Origin: an uncultured Bacteroidales bacterium
GTDB lineage: Bacteria > Bacteroidota > Bacteroidia > Bacteroidales > UBA932
Assembly (NCBI GenBank): GCA_946062035.1
Contig: CAMGTS010000063.1
Location: 1-7,211, forward strand
Length of the DNA: 7,211 bases
Direction: 5' to 3'
Each line of letters opens with the position of its first letter. Positions within the stretch are counted from its first letter, which is position 1. The notes under the pieces were generated by a model. That model was given only the letters and a program-made list of their open reading frames with translations, was not told the origin of the DNA and made no database searches. Below, one piece after another: positions 1-5,918 of this stretch. Position numbers and translations under genes: made by a program.

Positions 1-189
1 TTTGTCAAAAAGGCAGAGCCATGTGTAGTCTTTCAGGGTCTGCCCCTTCATCGCCGGTAGGGTATATTTCTCAAAAAGGGCAAGCCTCCCGTCCATCCAT
101 TCGGATGTCCTTGTGGAGGCTTTGCTCTTGTCTTTGTCCCAAAGTCGCAAATTGAAGAGCGTTATTACAAATTGCTTCAACTCAGCCAT
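1..189 (-). CDS. Putative glycosyltransferase, rhamnosyl transferase-like family (N-terminal part, cut by window edge)
   Basis: The minus strand reads open from an ATG at 189-187 to the left edge, giving the first 63 residues. The protein begins MAELKQFVITLFNLRL and continues with W-M-D-G-R-L-A-L-F-E-K-Y-T-L-P, then QTLKDYTWLCLFDK. This pattern (a short beta strand ending in T-x-F-N, then W-x-x-R-x-x-L-F-E-x-Y-x-L-P, then Q-T-x-x-x-x-x-W-L-x-x-F-D) is what I recall for the 'putative rhamnosyl transferase' family, thought to be nucleotide-sugar glycosyltransferases. The family call is from memory and rests on only 63 residues; the substrate cannot be told. No signal peptide is seen, so a cytoplasmic enzyme is likely. 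Its start abuts the infB stop (TAA then ATG, no spacer), so it is probably co-transcribed and translationally coupled with infB. A sugar transferase is an odd partner for nusA-infB. Confidence 0.6.
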   Translation of the reverse strand, partial: MAELKQFVITLFNLRLWDKDKSKASTRTSEWMDGRLALFEKYTLPAMKGQTLKDYTWLCLFDK

Positions 190-3051
190 TTATAATGTTC
201 TTTTTATCTCTTCTATCTTGTATGCTTCGATAACGTCACCGTCCTTAATATCGTTGAAGTTCTCGATGCCGACTCCGCAATCGAATCCTGCCGCAACCTC
301 TTTCGCATCGTCTTTACCTCTCTTCAATGAAGCTAAGATTCCTGTGTGTATAACGATACCGTCTCTGATGAGTCTGACTTTCGCTTTGGCTGTAATCTTG
401 CCGTCCTTGACCATACATCCGGCGATGGTTCCGATCTTGGAAATCTTGAATGTCTGTCTGACCTCAAGGGTGGCGGTAACAACCTCTTTCTCAACAGGCG
501 CAAGCATACCTTCGATACCGCTCTTGACCTCATTTATAGCATCGTAGATAACTGAGTACAGACGGATTTCAATCTCCTCTTTTTCCGCCATCTTACGTGC
601 ATTGACAGAAGGTCTTACCTGGAATCCGATGATAATGGCGTTTGACGCCTCCGCAAGAAGTACATCGCTCTCAGAAATCTCACCTACAGCCTTGTGGATA
701 ACATTAACATGAATCTCTTCAGTAGAAAGCTTGATGAGTGAATCAGAAAGCGCCTCGATAGAACCGTCCACATCACCTTTGACAATTACATTGAGTTCCT
801 TGAAGTTGCCTATCGCGATACGGCGGCTCAACTCTTCGAGGGTGATATGCTTTTGGGTCTTAAGTCCCTGGATTCTTATAAGCTGCTCTCTCTTGTTAGC
901 GATATCTCGGGCTTCCCTCTCGTTATCGAAGATATTGAAGTTGTCTCCGGCTGTAGGCGCACCGTTCAGTCCGAGTACCGATACCGGGACAGACGGGCCG
1001 GCTGATTCTATCTTCTGCCCTCTTTCATTGAACATGGCCTTGATTTTACCCGTGTAGCATCCGGACAACATAATGTCTCCTGTGTGGAGTGTACCGCCTT
1101 GGACAAGCATTGTCGCAAGATAGCCTCGACCTTTGTCCAAGGATGACTCGATCACGGTTCCTACCGCCTTCTTATTAGGGTTCGCTTTCAAGTCAAGCAT
1201 ATCCGCCTCCAAAAGAACCTTTTCCAACAATTCATTGACACCGATACCTTTCTTTGCGGAAATTTCCTGACACTGATATTTACCACCCCAATCCTCAACG
1301 AGGATATTCATCTGCGAGAGCTGCTCCCTGATTTTGTCAGGATATGCTCCCGGTTTGTCTATTTTATTGATAGCGAAGATCATAGGAACTCCTGCAGCTT
1401 GGGCGTGGTTGATTGCCTCAATAGTCTGAGGCATCACAGCGTCATCGGCGGCGACGATGATAATCGCAAGGTCAGTCATCTTGGCTCCACGAGCACGCAT
1501 CGCTGTAAACGCTTCGTGACCAGGCGTATCGAGGAACGTGATTCTTCTTCCGCTAGCAAGCTTTACATTATATGCGCCGATGTGCTGGGTAATTCCTCCG
1601 GCCTCTCCGGCGATGACATTCGCCTGTCTGATATAGTCCAAGAGGGAAGTCTTGCCATGGTCAACGTGTCCCATGACAGTAACGATAGGCGCTCTCGGTA
1701 CGAGATCTTCAGGTCTGTCCTCCTCCTGCTCCTCTTTTATAGCCTCCTGAATTTCAGCGGTCACAAATTCGACCTTGTATCCGAAGTCCTCCGCTACAAC
1801 AGTCAAAGCGTCAGCGTCGAGACGTTGGTTGATTGAAACCATAAGGCCAAGATTCATGCAGGCTCCGATAACTTTTGTCACAGGCTGATTGATCATGGTA
1901 GCAAGATCGTTTACCGTTACAAACTCTGTGACTTTAAGAATCTTGCTGGTCGCCTCTCTTTGAAGTTCTTCGGCTTCAATCTTTTCCGCAAAACTCTCTC
2001 TCTTCTCCTTTCTGTACTTAGATCCTTTTGTCTTTCCCTTGCCTTCGATCATTCTCTGGTAGGTCTCTTTGATCTGCTTTTGTACTTCGTCTTCGTCCAC
2101 CTCGGTCTTTATAGGTCTGAAGCGGTCTTTCTTGTTTTTGTTTTTACCGAACTTATTGTCCTGCTGCTTGCCATTGTTGTTATTATTGCCGTTGTTCTTA
2201 GGACGGTTAGTGCCGAACTCTTTGCTGACATCGACCTTTTCTTTGGCGTGCTTATGAATCCTTTCTCTCTTGCCTTTGTTGTCGCTTGGCTTCTTTTCAA
2301 ATTGCGAAAGATCGATTTTTTCTCCCGTAAGTTTCGGGCCCTGAAGCTGTTCGACTTTTGTACCGATGAATTCAACTCCCTCTCTTTCACTATATGCATT
2401 GCTTGCAGTGCTTGTCATAGGGGTTTTTGTTCTTTCAGGTTGAGGCTGCTGTACCTTCGGTGCGGACTGCTGTTGGACAGGCTGGGTCTGAGGCTGTTTC
2501 TGGACTGGCTGTGGCTCAGATTCTTTCGCCTTAACCTCCTCTGAAGGTTTTTCCTCGACTTTTGCCGGTTTTACCGCTTCAACGGCTTTTGGTGCAGGGG
2601 CTTCTTCACTTTTGGCCGCTTTTGTTTTCGGAGTAAGGTCAATCTTGCCGAGAACCTTAGGGCCTATCGCCTCAGGTTCTTTGGCGGCAGAAGGCTGTTG
2701 GATTGCAGGAGCTTGCTCTTTTTTGATCTCAGGTACCTTCTTTACCTCCGGCTGAGTCTTCACTTCCGGTGTAGCGACTGTCCGCACCGGCTCTGATTCC
2801 TCTTTTTCCAAAGAATAAGATTTGTTCTCGCTTTTTGTGATGTTCTTTACACTGATAGCTACTTTCTTCGACTCTTCTTTTACAATCTGCTCTTTTCTGA
2901 ACTCCTTGCTTACAAGCTCATACGCTTCCTCAGGCAATTTAGCGTTCGGATTGGACTCGATATTTATCCCCTTCTTCTCCAAGAAAGTGGTTAGAGTGCT
3001 CATTCCGATGTTGAACTCCTTGAGAACTTTTCCTAATCTTTTTTCTGACAT
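190..3051 (-). CDS. infB: Translation initiation factor IF-2
   Basis: IF-2 is the cytoplasmic GTPase that brings formyl-Met-tRNA to the 30S subunit and promotes 70S joining. The 953-residue protein starts with a small IF2-N helical domain (about 1-50, [13 protein letters not shown]). Residues about 60-350 are low-complexity and presumably disordered: first K/E/P/A-rich, then Q/P-rich near 180-205, then basic with an Asn run near 285-295. A second IF2-N domain lies at about 365-430. The G domain is intact: G1 GHVDHGKT 461-468, switch I GGITQH 485-490, DTPGH 508-512, NKID 562-565, SAK 598-600. Domain II, III and the initiator-tRNA-binding C-terminal domain follow to the end (EEIKRTL). A long variable N-terminus is normal for Bacteroidota IF-2. 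The start at 3051 fits the conserved N-terminal domain and has GGAG (CTCC at 3060-3063 on the plus strand) eight bases upstream. It lies 55 bp after nusA in the same direction. Confidence 0.98.
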   Translation of the reverse strand: MSEKRLGKVLKEFNIGMSTLTTFLEKKGINIESNPNAKLPEEAYELVSKEFRKEQIVKEESKKVAISVKNITKSENKSYSLEKEESEPVRTVATPEVKTQPEVKKVPEIKKEQAPAIQQPSAAKEPEAIGPKVLGKIDLTPKTKAAKSEEAPAPKAVEAVKPAKVEEKPSEEVKAKESEPQPVQKQPQTQPVQQQSAPKVQQPQPERTKTPMTSTASNAYSEREGVEFIGTKVEQLQGPKLTGEKIDLSQFEKKPSDNKGKRERIHKHAKEKVDVSKEFGTNRPKNNGNNNNNGKQQDNKFGKNKNKKDRFRPIKTEVDEDEVQKQIKETYQRMIEGKGKTKGSKYRKEKRESFAEKIEAEELQREATSKILKVTEFVTVNDLATMINQPVTKVIGACMNLGLMVSINQRLDADALTVVAEDFGYKVEFVTAEIQEAIKEEQEEDRPEDLVPRAPIVTVMGHVDHGKTSLLDYIRQANVIAGEAGGITQHIGAYNVKLASGRRITFLDTPGHEAFTAMRARGAKMTDLAIIIVAADDAVMPQTIEAINHAQAAGVPMIFAINKIDKPGAYPDKIREQLSQMNILVEDWGGKYQCQEISAKKGIGVNELLEKVLLEADMLDLKANPNKKAVGTVIESSLDKGRGYLATMLVQGGTLHTGDIMLSGCYTGKIKAMFNERGQKIESAGPSVPVSVLGLNGAPTAGDNFNIFDNEREARDIANKREQLIRIQGLKTQKHITLEELSRRIAIGNFKELNVIVKGDVDGSIEALSDSLIKLSTEEIHVNVIHKAVGEISESDVLLAEASNAIIIGFQVRPSVNARKMAEKEEIEIRLYSVIYDAINEVKSGIEGMLAPVEKEVVTATLEVRQTFKISKIGTIAGCMVKDGKITAKAKVRLIRDGIVIHTGILASLKRGKDDAKEVAAGFDCGVGIENFNDIKDGDVIEAYKIEEIKRTL

Positions 3052-3106
3052 ATAGTTATCTCCGTTTTTTCAAAATTAAAATTTGTGTTGTGTGGTTAGT
3101 GTCCGC

Positions 3107-4390
3107 CTACTCGTTGTCAGCGTTTCCGTCATTTTCATTCTCCTCCTCGCTCTCTTCGAACTCAGAGTTTAGGATTCTCTTGACATCGACGACGGTCTCT
3201 TTATCCAAATCAGCTCTCTCCATGATATCCTCATCAGACAGTGCCAAAACGTTTTTGGCGGTATCACATCCGATCTGGCGGAGAGCCTGAATAACCCATT
3301 CATCAATCTCGTTCGAGAATGCGCTCAACAGAACATCATCGTCCTCCTCGCCCTGTACATCTCTGTAGATTTCTATCTCTTTGTTGACCAACATACTTGC
3401 AAGTTTGATATTGCTGCCGAACTTTCCGATTGCGAGCTGAACCTGAGAAGAGTCCATTGTGATGCTGACTTTATTTTCCTCGTCATTCATTTTCATTGAA
3501 GTAATCTTGGCAGGGCTCAAAGCTCTCTGAATAAGAAGCTGAGTGTTTGTAGTCCAGCTTATTACATCGATGTTTTCGTTTCTCAACTCTCTGACTATGC
3601 CATGGATTCTCGAACCTTTTACTCCGACACAAGCTCCTACCGGATCGATTCTGTCGTCGTATGACTCAACCGCTACCTTCGCTCTTTCACCTGGTATGCG
3701 GACAATCTTCTTGATAGTGATAAGTCCGTCGAAAATCTCAGGAACTTCCTGCTCGAACAATCTTTCAAGGAAAACGTTAGCCGTTCTCGATAGGACGATG
3801 GAAGGAGTGTTGTTTTTCATCTCCACTCTTGCGACCACGGCCTTTACATTGTCACCTTTGCGGAAAAAGTCTGAAGGAATCTGCTCGCTTTTCGGGAGGA
3901 CAAGCTCATTGTCAGCCTCATCGCGGACAAGAATCTCTTTTTTCCACACCTGATAAACCTCTCCTACGATTATTTCTCCGACTTTATCTTTATAGTAGTT
4001 GAACAAATTGGCTTTATCTATATCCATGATACGGCCGTTGAGATTCTGTTTAAGATTGAGGATAGCTCTTCTTCCGAACTTCTCCATAGGGATCTCCTCT
4101 GCGTACTCCTCTCCGATTTCATAATCGTTATCCGGATCTATAAGGTCAAGTTCTTTCTTCGAAATCTGTAAATTAGGGTCCGTCACTTCATCCACAATCT
4201 CTAAGTTGCGGAAAATCTGCAAGTCTCCCTTGTCTATGTTTATAATAATATCACAGTTGTCAGCCGTGCCGTAGGTCTTTGCGAGCTGAGTCTTGAAAAT
4301 ATCCTCCAGAACGCTCATAAGAGTCGCTCTGTCAATACCCTTACGCTCTTTGAATTCAGCAAAAAAAGGTGCTAAGTTGAAACCCTCCAT
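3107..4390 (-). CDS. nusA: Transcription termination/antitermination factor NusA
   Basis: NusA binds RNA polymerase and nascent RNA, tuning pausing, intrinsic termination and antitermination. The 427-residue protein has, in order: an RNA-polymerase-binding N-terminal domain (1 to about 130); an S1 domain (about 137-201, from VGEIIVGEVYQV to SIVLSRT); KH1 (about 205-285), including the family signature RIPGERAKVAV (231-241), DPVGACVGVKGSRI (249-262) and ALSPAKI; KH2 (about 286-345) with the GxxG loop in AIGKFGSNIKLAS (320-332); a helix-hairpin-helix-like segment (about 362-410); and an acidic tail (411-427). It lacks the two long C-terminal acidic repeats of E. coli NusA, as is usual outside Gammaproteobacteria. 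The ATG at 4390 gives the expected N-terminus (MEGFNLAPFF). It is the first gene of its operon here; no rimP lies upstream. The leader and promoter are described separately. Confidence 0.97.
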   Translation of the reverse strand: MEGFNLAPFFAEFKERKGIDRATLMSVLEDIFKTQLAKTYGTADNCDIIINIDKGDLQIFRNLEIVDEVTDPNLQISKKELDLIDPDNDYEIGEEYAEEIPMEKFGRRAILNLKQNLNGRIMDIDKANLFNYYKDKVGEIIVGEVYQVWKKEILVRDEADNELVLPKSEQIPSDFFRKGDNVKAVVARVEMKNNTPSIVLSRTANVFLERLFEQEVPEIFDGLITIKKIVRIPGERAKVAVESYDDRIDPVGACVGVKGSRIHGIVRELRNENIDVISWTTNTQLLIQRALSPAKITSMKMNDEENKVSITMDSSQVQLAIGKFGSNIKLASMLVNKEIEIYRDVQGEEDDDVLLSAFSNEIDEWVIQALRQIGCDTAKNVLALSDEDIMERADLDKETVVDVKRILNSEFEESEEENENDGNADNE

Positions 4391-4434
4391 TGTTTTATGA
4401 TTAATTTGTTATTTGTTTATCCTGTTTGACATGT

Positions 4435-4490
4435 GATAAGAGAACATAAAAGAAGGGAACCATGCGGCTCCCTTACTCACTCATCTTATC
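4435..4490 (-). promoter_or_regulatory. Folded 5' leader of nusA mRNA (outer stem)
   Basis: Read on the minus strand, GATAAGA (4490-4484) pairs perfectly with TCTTATC (4441-4435). After one bulged base (4483) two more pairs follow (4482-4442, 4481-4443), giving 9 pairs in all. This stem encloses the terminator-like hairpin at 4453-4474. The first base of the stem falls at about the predicted transcript start of the nusA promoter, so the mRNA would begin in a closed stem. About 45 unpaired, AT-rich bases then lead to the nusA ATG. The pairing is seen in the sequence; folding in vivo and a regulatory role are inferred. Confidence 0.5.
4447..4474 (-). terminator. Terminator-like hairpin inside the nusA leader (possible attenuator)
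   Basis: On the minus strand AAGGGAGCC (4474-4466) pairs with GGTTCCCTT (4461-4453) through nine pairs, one of them G-U, around a GCAT loop; the next bases are CTTTTATGTT. The strong stem plus a short U-run resembles an intrinsic terminator. The G-U pair would be an A-C mismatch in a plus-strand transcript, and no U-run follows on that strand, so the structure favours minus-strand RNA. It lies between the predicted nusA promoter and the nusA start. It could therefore attenuate the nusA-infB operon, perhaps under feedback by NusA itself. The U-tract is weak (four U, then A), so partial termination or mere mRNA stabilisation are alternatives. Confidence 0.45.
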
Positions 4491-4494
4491 GCTG

Positions 4495-4526
4495 CAAATG
4501 TATGTATTCTCCGATAGAAATCCAAA
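4495..4526 (-). promoter_or_regulatory. Predicted promoter of nusA-infB (Bacteroidota type)
   Basis: On the minus strand TTTG (4526-4523) is followed, after 20 bases, by TACATTTG (4502-4495). This matches the Bacteroidota housekeeping promoter pattern of a -33 TTTG/TTG and a -7 TAnnTTTG about 19-21 bases apart. The predicted transcript start is near 4490-4488, giving a leader of about 100 nt. It is the best promoter match in the window by box quality and spacing. Its -33 box sits two bases outside the first lpxD-side repeat, so the divergent promoters are packed tightly. Confidence 0.7.
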
Positions 4527-4527
4527 T

Positions 4528-4588
4528 TATAGCTCTCGGCTGAAAAATTGTCGGGAATTTTTTCAGCTCTCGACTTTCGCTATATTTG
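4528..4588 (+). repeat. Palindromic repeat unit, copy 1
   Basis: This 61-bp unit is repeated at 4602-4666. It opens with TATAGC (4528-4533) and closes with GCTATA (4579-4584). Nested inside is the inverted repeat GCTGAAAAA (4539-4547) / TTTTTCAGC (4559-4567). The last 31 bases (4558-4588), six T then CAGCTCTCGAC up to TATATTTG, are identical to those of copy 2. The unit ends exactly at a promoter-like TATATTTG box. It is noncoding and carries no transposase. It may be one member of a genome-wide family of small palindromic elements, or a local promoter duplication. Confidence 0.8.
4559..4588 (+). promoter_or_regulatory. Predicted upstream lpxD promoter (P1)
   Basis: TATATTTG (4581-4588) fits the TAnnTTTG -7 box on the plus strand. 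The -33 position holds only a T-run (around 4558-4563), so the upstream box is weak. Transcription would start near 4594 and give a leader of about 157 nt that includes all of repeat copy 2. From the box through 4602 the sequence matches the lpxC promoter at 18 of 22 positions, including GCC-x-x-CGGCATAT just after the box. Confidence 0.5.
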
Positions 4589-4601
4589 AGCCTACGGCAT
4601 A

Positions 4602-4666
4602 TATAGCTTCAGTCTCGGCAGAAAAATGCAGGGACTTTTTTCAGCTCTCGACTTTCGCTATATTTG
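4602..4666 (+). repeat. Palindromic repeat unit, copy 2
   Basis: This is the second copy of the unit at 4528-4588, with five extra bases (TTCAG) after the opening TATAGC, and a few substitutions plus a one-base indel in the loop. ATATAGC (4601-4607) pairs with GCTATAT (4657-4663), and past a T-T mismatch GCA (4597-4599) pairs with TGC (4665-4667), making a 10-pair outer stem. The inner stem GCAGAAAAA / TTTTTCAGC (4618-4626 / 4637-4645) has one A-A mismatch. A transcript from P1 would begin almost exactly at this stem. The -7 boxes of the two copies are 78 bp apart. Confidence 0.75.
4637..4666 (+). promoter_or_regulatory. Predicted downstream lpxD promoter (P2)
   Basis: TATATTTG (4659-4666) is the second -7-like box directed at lpxD, again with a T-run (4636-4641) in place of a clear -33 TTG. 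The start would lie near 4672, leaving about 79 nt of leader before the lpxD ATG. P1 and P2 are identical for 31 bp upstream through the box, but their first transcribed bases differ. If both work they give two lpxD mRNAs, only one of which contains the copy 2 hairpin. Confidence 0.5.
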
Positions 4667-4673
4667 CGCAAAT
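4662..4673. other. 12-bp perfect palindrome across the P2 start region
   Basis: ATTTGCGCAAAT is a perfect 12-bp dyad. It overlaps the last five bases of the P2 -7 box and reaches the predicted start site, which is where a repressor dimer would block initiation. No partner protein is identifiable from the window, and a short AT-flanked palindrome can occur by chance. The rest of the lpxD leader (4674-4750) shows no hairpin I would defend and no Shine-Dalgarno sequence close to the ATG. Confidence 0.3.
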
Positions 4674-4750
4674 GTCAGTAAGGAGGGGGTGGCTTGTGTG
4701 GTGATAGGATGACAATGAGAATAGTTTAAAGGTTTTTAAAACATCAGTTT

Positions 4751-5749
4751 ATGGAAGTATCGGCAGAAGTAATCGCGCAACACTTTAACGGTGAGATAAT
4801 AGGCGATCCGAATGTCAAGGTCAGTGGAGTCGCGAAGATCGAGAGTGGGAAGCCAAACAATATATGTTTTCTTGCTAATCCTAAGTACAGGAACTTTTTG
4901 TTCAGCAGCGAGGCTGGGATAGTCATTATCAACCGCAACCTTGTTCCTGAAGAGAAGATTAAACCGACCTTGATTGTTGTCGATGACGCATATACGGCCG
5001 TAGCATCCCTGCTTGATTTGCTCAACACACTCAAAAAGAGCAAGAAAAGCGGTAGGGCGATGTTTTCGTACAAGTCTTTTTCAGCGAAGATGGGTAAAGG
5101 CTCTTATTTGGGACGCTTCTCGTATGTAGGCAGGAAAAGTGTCGTAGGAAAAGGGACCCAGATCTACCCTCAGGTTTATATAGGCAATGATGTGACTGTC
5201 GGAGACGATGTTATCCTTTATCCTGGAGTAAAGATTTACGATGGCTGTAAGATCGGCAATAACTGTATTCTCCACGCCAACGTTGTCATCGGCTCTGACG
5301 GATTCGGTTTCGCCCCGACAAAAGAGGGCAATTACAAGAAGATCCCTCAGACTGGGATAGTCGTTGTAGAGGATGATGTCGAGATCGGTTCTAATACAGT
5401 GATTGACAGGGCGACAATGGGTTGTACGCTTGTTAAAAAAGGCGTGAAACTCGATAATCTTATCCAGGTCGCACACAATGTAGAGATAGGCGAGAATACT
5501 GTCATTGCGGCTCAGTCTGGAATCGCAGGATCAGCAAAAGTCGGACGTAATTGTATGTTCGGCGGTCAGACTGGAGTGGCAGGACATATCACCATTGCGG
5601 ACGGTACTCGCTGTACCGCTCAGGCTGGCATTCAAGGCTCTGTAACAGAGGAACAAGGAAAGAAGGGACTTATGGGTACTCCCGCCATAGATTACATGAC
5701 CTATATGCGCAGTTACGCCATGTTCAAGAAACTCGCCAAAAACAAATAG
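4751..5749 (+). CDS. lpxD: UDP-3-O-(3-hydroxyacyl)glucosamine N-acyltransferase LpxD
   Basis: LpxD catalyses the third step of lipid A synthesis: it transfers a 3-hydroxyacyl chain from acyl carrier protein to the 2-amino group of UDP-3-O-acyl-glucosamine, the product of LpxC. It is a cytoplasmic trimer. The 332-residue protein has the uridine-binding N-terminal domain (1 to about 105) with the motif [15 protein letters not shown] (36-50), a left-handed beta-helix of hexapeptide repeats (about 112-295), and a C-terminal helix (about 310-332, [13 protein letters not shown]). GSDGFGFAP (181-189) and [10 protein letters not shown] (238-247) are family signatures; His242 corresponds to the catalytic base (His239 in E. 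coli). The length is close to normal. The ATG at 4751 gives the expected N-terminus; no close Shine-Dalgarno is present, which is usual in Bacteroidota. It is the first plus-strand gene, divergent from nusA and 169 bp before lpxC. Confidence 0.97.
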   Translation: MEVSAEVIAQHFNGEIIGDPNVKVSGVAKIESGKPNNICFLANPKYRNFLFSSEAGIVIINRNLVPEEKIKPTLIVVDDAYTAVASLLDLLNTLKKSKKSGRAMFSYKSFSAKMGKGSYLGRFSYVGRKSVVGKGTQIYPQVYIGNDVTVGDDVILYPGVKIYDGCKIGNNCILHANVVIGSDGFGFAPTKEGNYKKIPQTGIVVVEDDVEIGSNTVIDRATMGCTLVKKGVKLDNLIQVAHNVEIGENTVIAAQSGIAGSAKVGRNCMFGGQTGVAGHITIADGTRCTAQAGIQGSVTEEQGKKGLMGTPAIDYMTYMRSYAMFKKLAKNK

Positions 5750-5771
5750 GGATTTTGCGGGTCTGCAGGTA

Positions 5772-5819
5772 GGAAGATGTCGGCCGTGCTGTCGGCCAAA
5801 TTCGTGGTGAGGTTCTTCC
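5772..5819 (+). other. Weak nested inverted repeats after lpxD
   Basis: GGAAGA (5772-5777) can pair with TCTTCC (5814-5819), and inside it GGCCG (5782-5786) with CGGCC (5793-5797). A T-run (5829-5834) follows nine bases after the outer arm, too far for a standard intrinsic terminator. It may weakly separate lpxD from lpxC transcription, or mean nothing; the interior loops are large. Confidence 0.2.
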
Positions 5820-5838
5820 GTATTCAACTTTTTTATAG

Positions 5839-5846
5839 TAAATTTG
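5839..5846 (+). promoter_or_regulatory. Predicted -7 box of an lpxC promoter
   Basis: TAAATTTG matches the Bacteroidota TAnnTTTG box; no clear -33 TTG is present at the right distance. The transcript would start near 5852 and have a leader of about 67 nt. Support comes from the close match of box plus downstream bases (5839-5860) to the lpxD P1 region (4581-4602). The upstream segment also shares TC-A/G-ACTTT (5824-5831 versus 4570-4577), with a few bases inserted before the box. It may be a diverged third copy of the promoter repeat. Confidence 0.5.
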
Positions 5847-5850
5847 TGCC

Positions 5851-5901
5851 ATCGGCATATGTGTGATGTGCGCTTCGGTGCGCTTTGCGTTATATGCGGA
5901 T
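5851..5901 (+). promoter_or_regulatory. Long stem-loop with UUCG tetraloop in the lpxC 5' leader
   Basis: The 51 nt fold back on themselves with 21 pairs: 5851-5853 with 5899-5901, 5855-5860 with 5892-5897, 5861-5866 with 5885-5890, and 5868-5873 with 5878-5883, closing on a C(UUCG)G tetraloop at 5874-5877. Interruptions are a G-G mismatch (5854/5898), a bulged T (5891) and a T-T mismatch (5867/5884). Six pairs are G-U, so the complementary strand cannot form the same stem; this points to an RNA structure in the lpxC sense rather than a DNA palindrome. It begins at the predicted transcript start and ends 17 nt before the lpxC ATG. No U-tract follows, so it is not a terminator. A role in mRNA stability or translation of lpxC is inferred. 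Confidence 0.65.
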
Positions 5902-5918
5902 ACAAACTAAACCTACGA

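Noticed and set aside
83..121. Nested inverted repeats (AGCCTCC/GGAGGCT with CATCC/GGATG inside)
   Set aside because: They lie inside the coding sequence of the glycosyltransferase-like gene, with a long loop and no U-tract, so they are not read as a terminator of infB.
2169..2198. Trinucleotide-like run encoding consecutive Asn in infB
   Set aside because: It is a short in-frame low-complexity tract within the disordered linker of IF-2, common in this protein; no sign of phase variation.
1960..2544. Long plus-strand open frame opposite infB, rich in Leu and Phe and looking membrane-like
   Set aside because: It is the antisense of the Lys/Glu-rich low-complexity region of IF-2; Lys and Glu codons read backwards give Phe and Leu.
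3071..3078. TAATTTTG on the minus strand in the nusA-infB gap, resembling a -7 box
   Set aside because: No -33 TTG lies at the right distance, and the gap is only 55 bp of AT-rich sequence, so a chance match is likely; infB is best read as co-transcribed with nusA.
4672..4704. Mini-ORF MSVRRGWLVW in the lpxD leader, with two Trp codons and an internal GGAGGGGG run
   Set aside because: It would be leaderless from P2, has no other support, and lpxD has no reason to respond to tryptophan. The purine run is over 60 bases from the lpxD start and too far to be its ribosome binding site.
5844..5918. Upstream extension of lpxC from TTG 5844 or ATG 5859
   Set aside because: The added residues are Cys-rich, unlike the family N-terminus, and encoded by the leader hairpin and promoter region; ATG 5919 gives the expected start.
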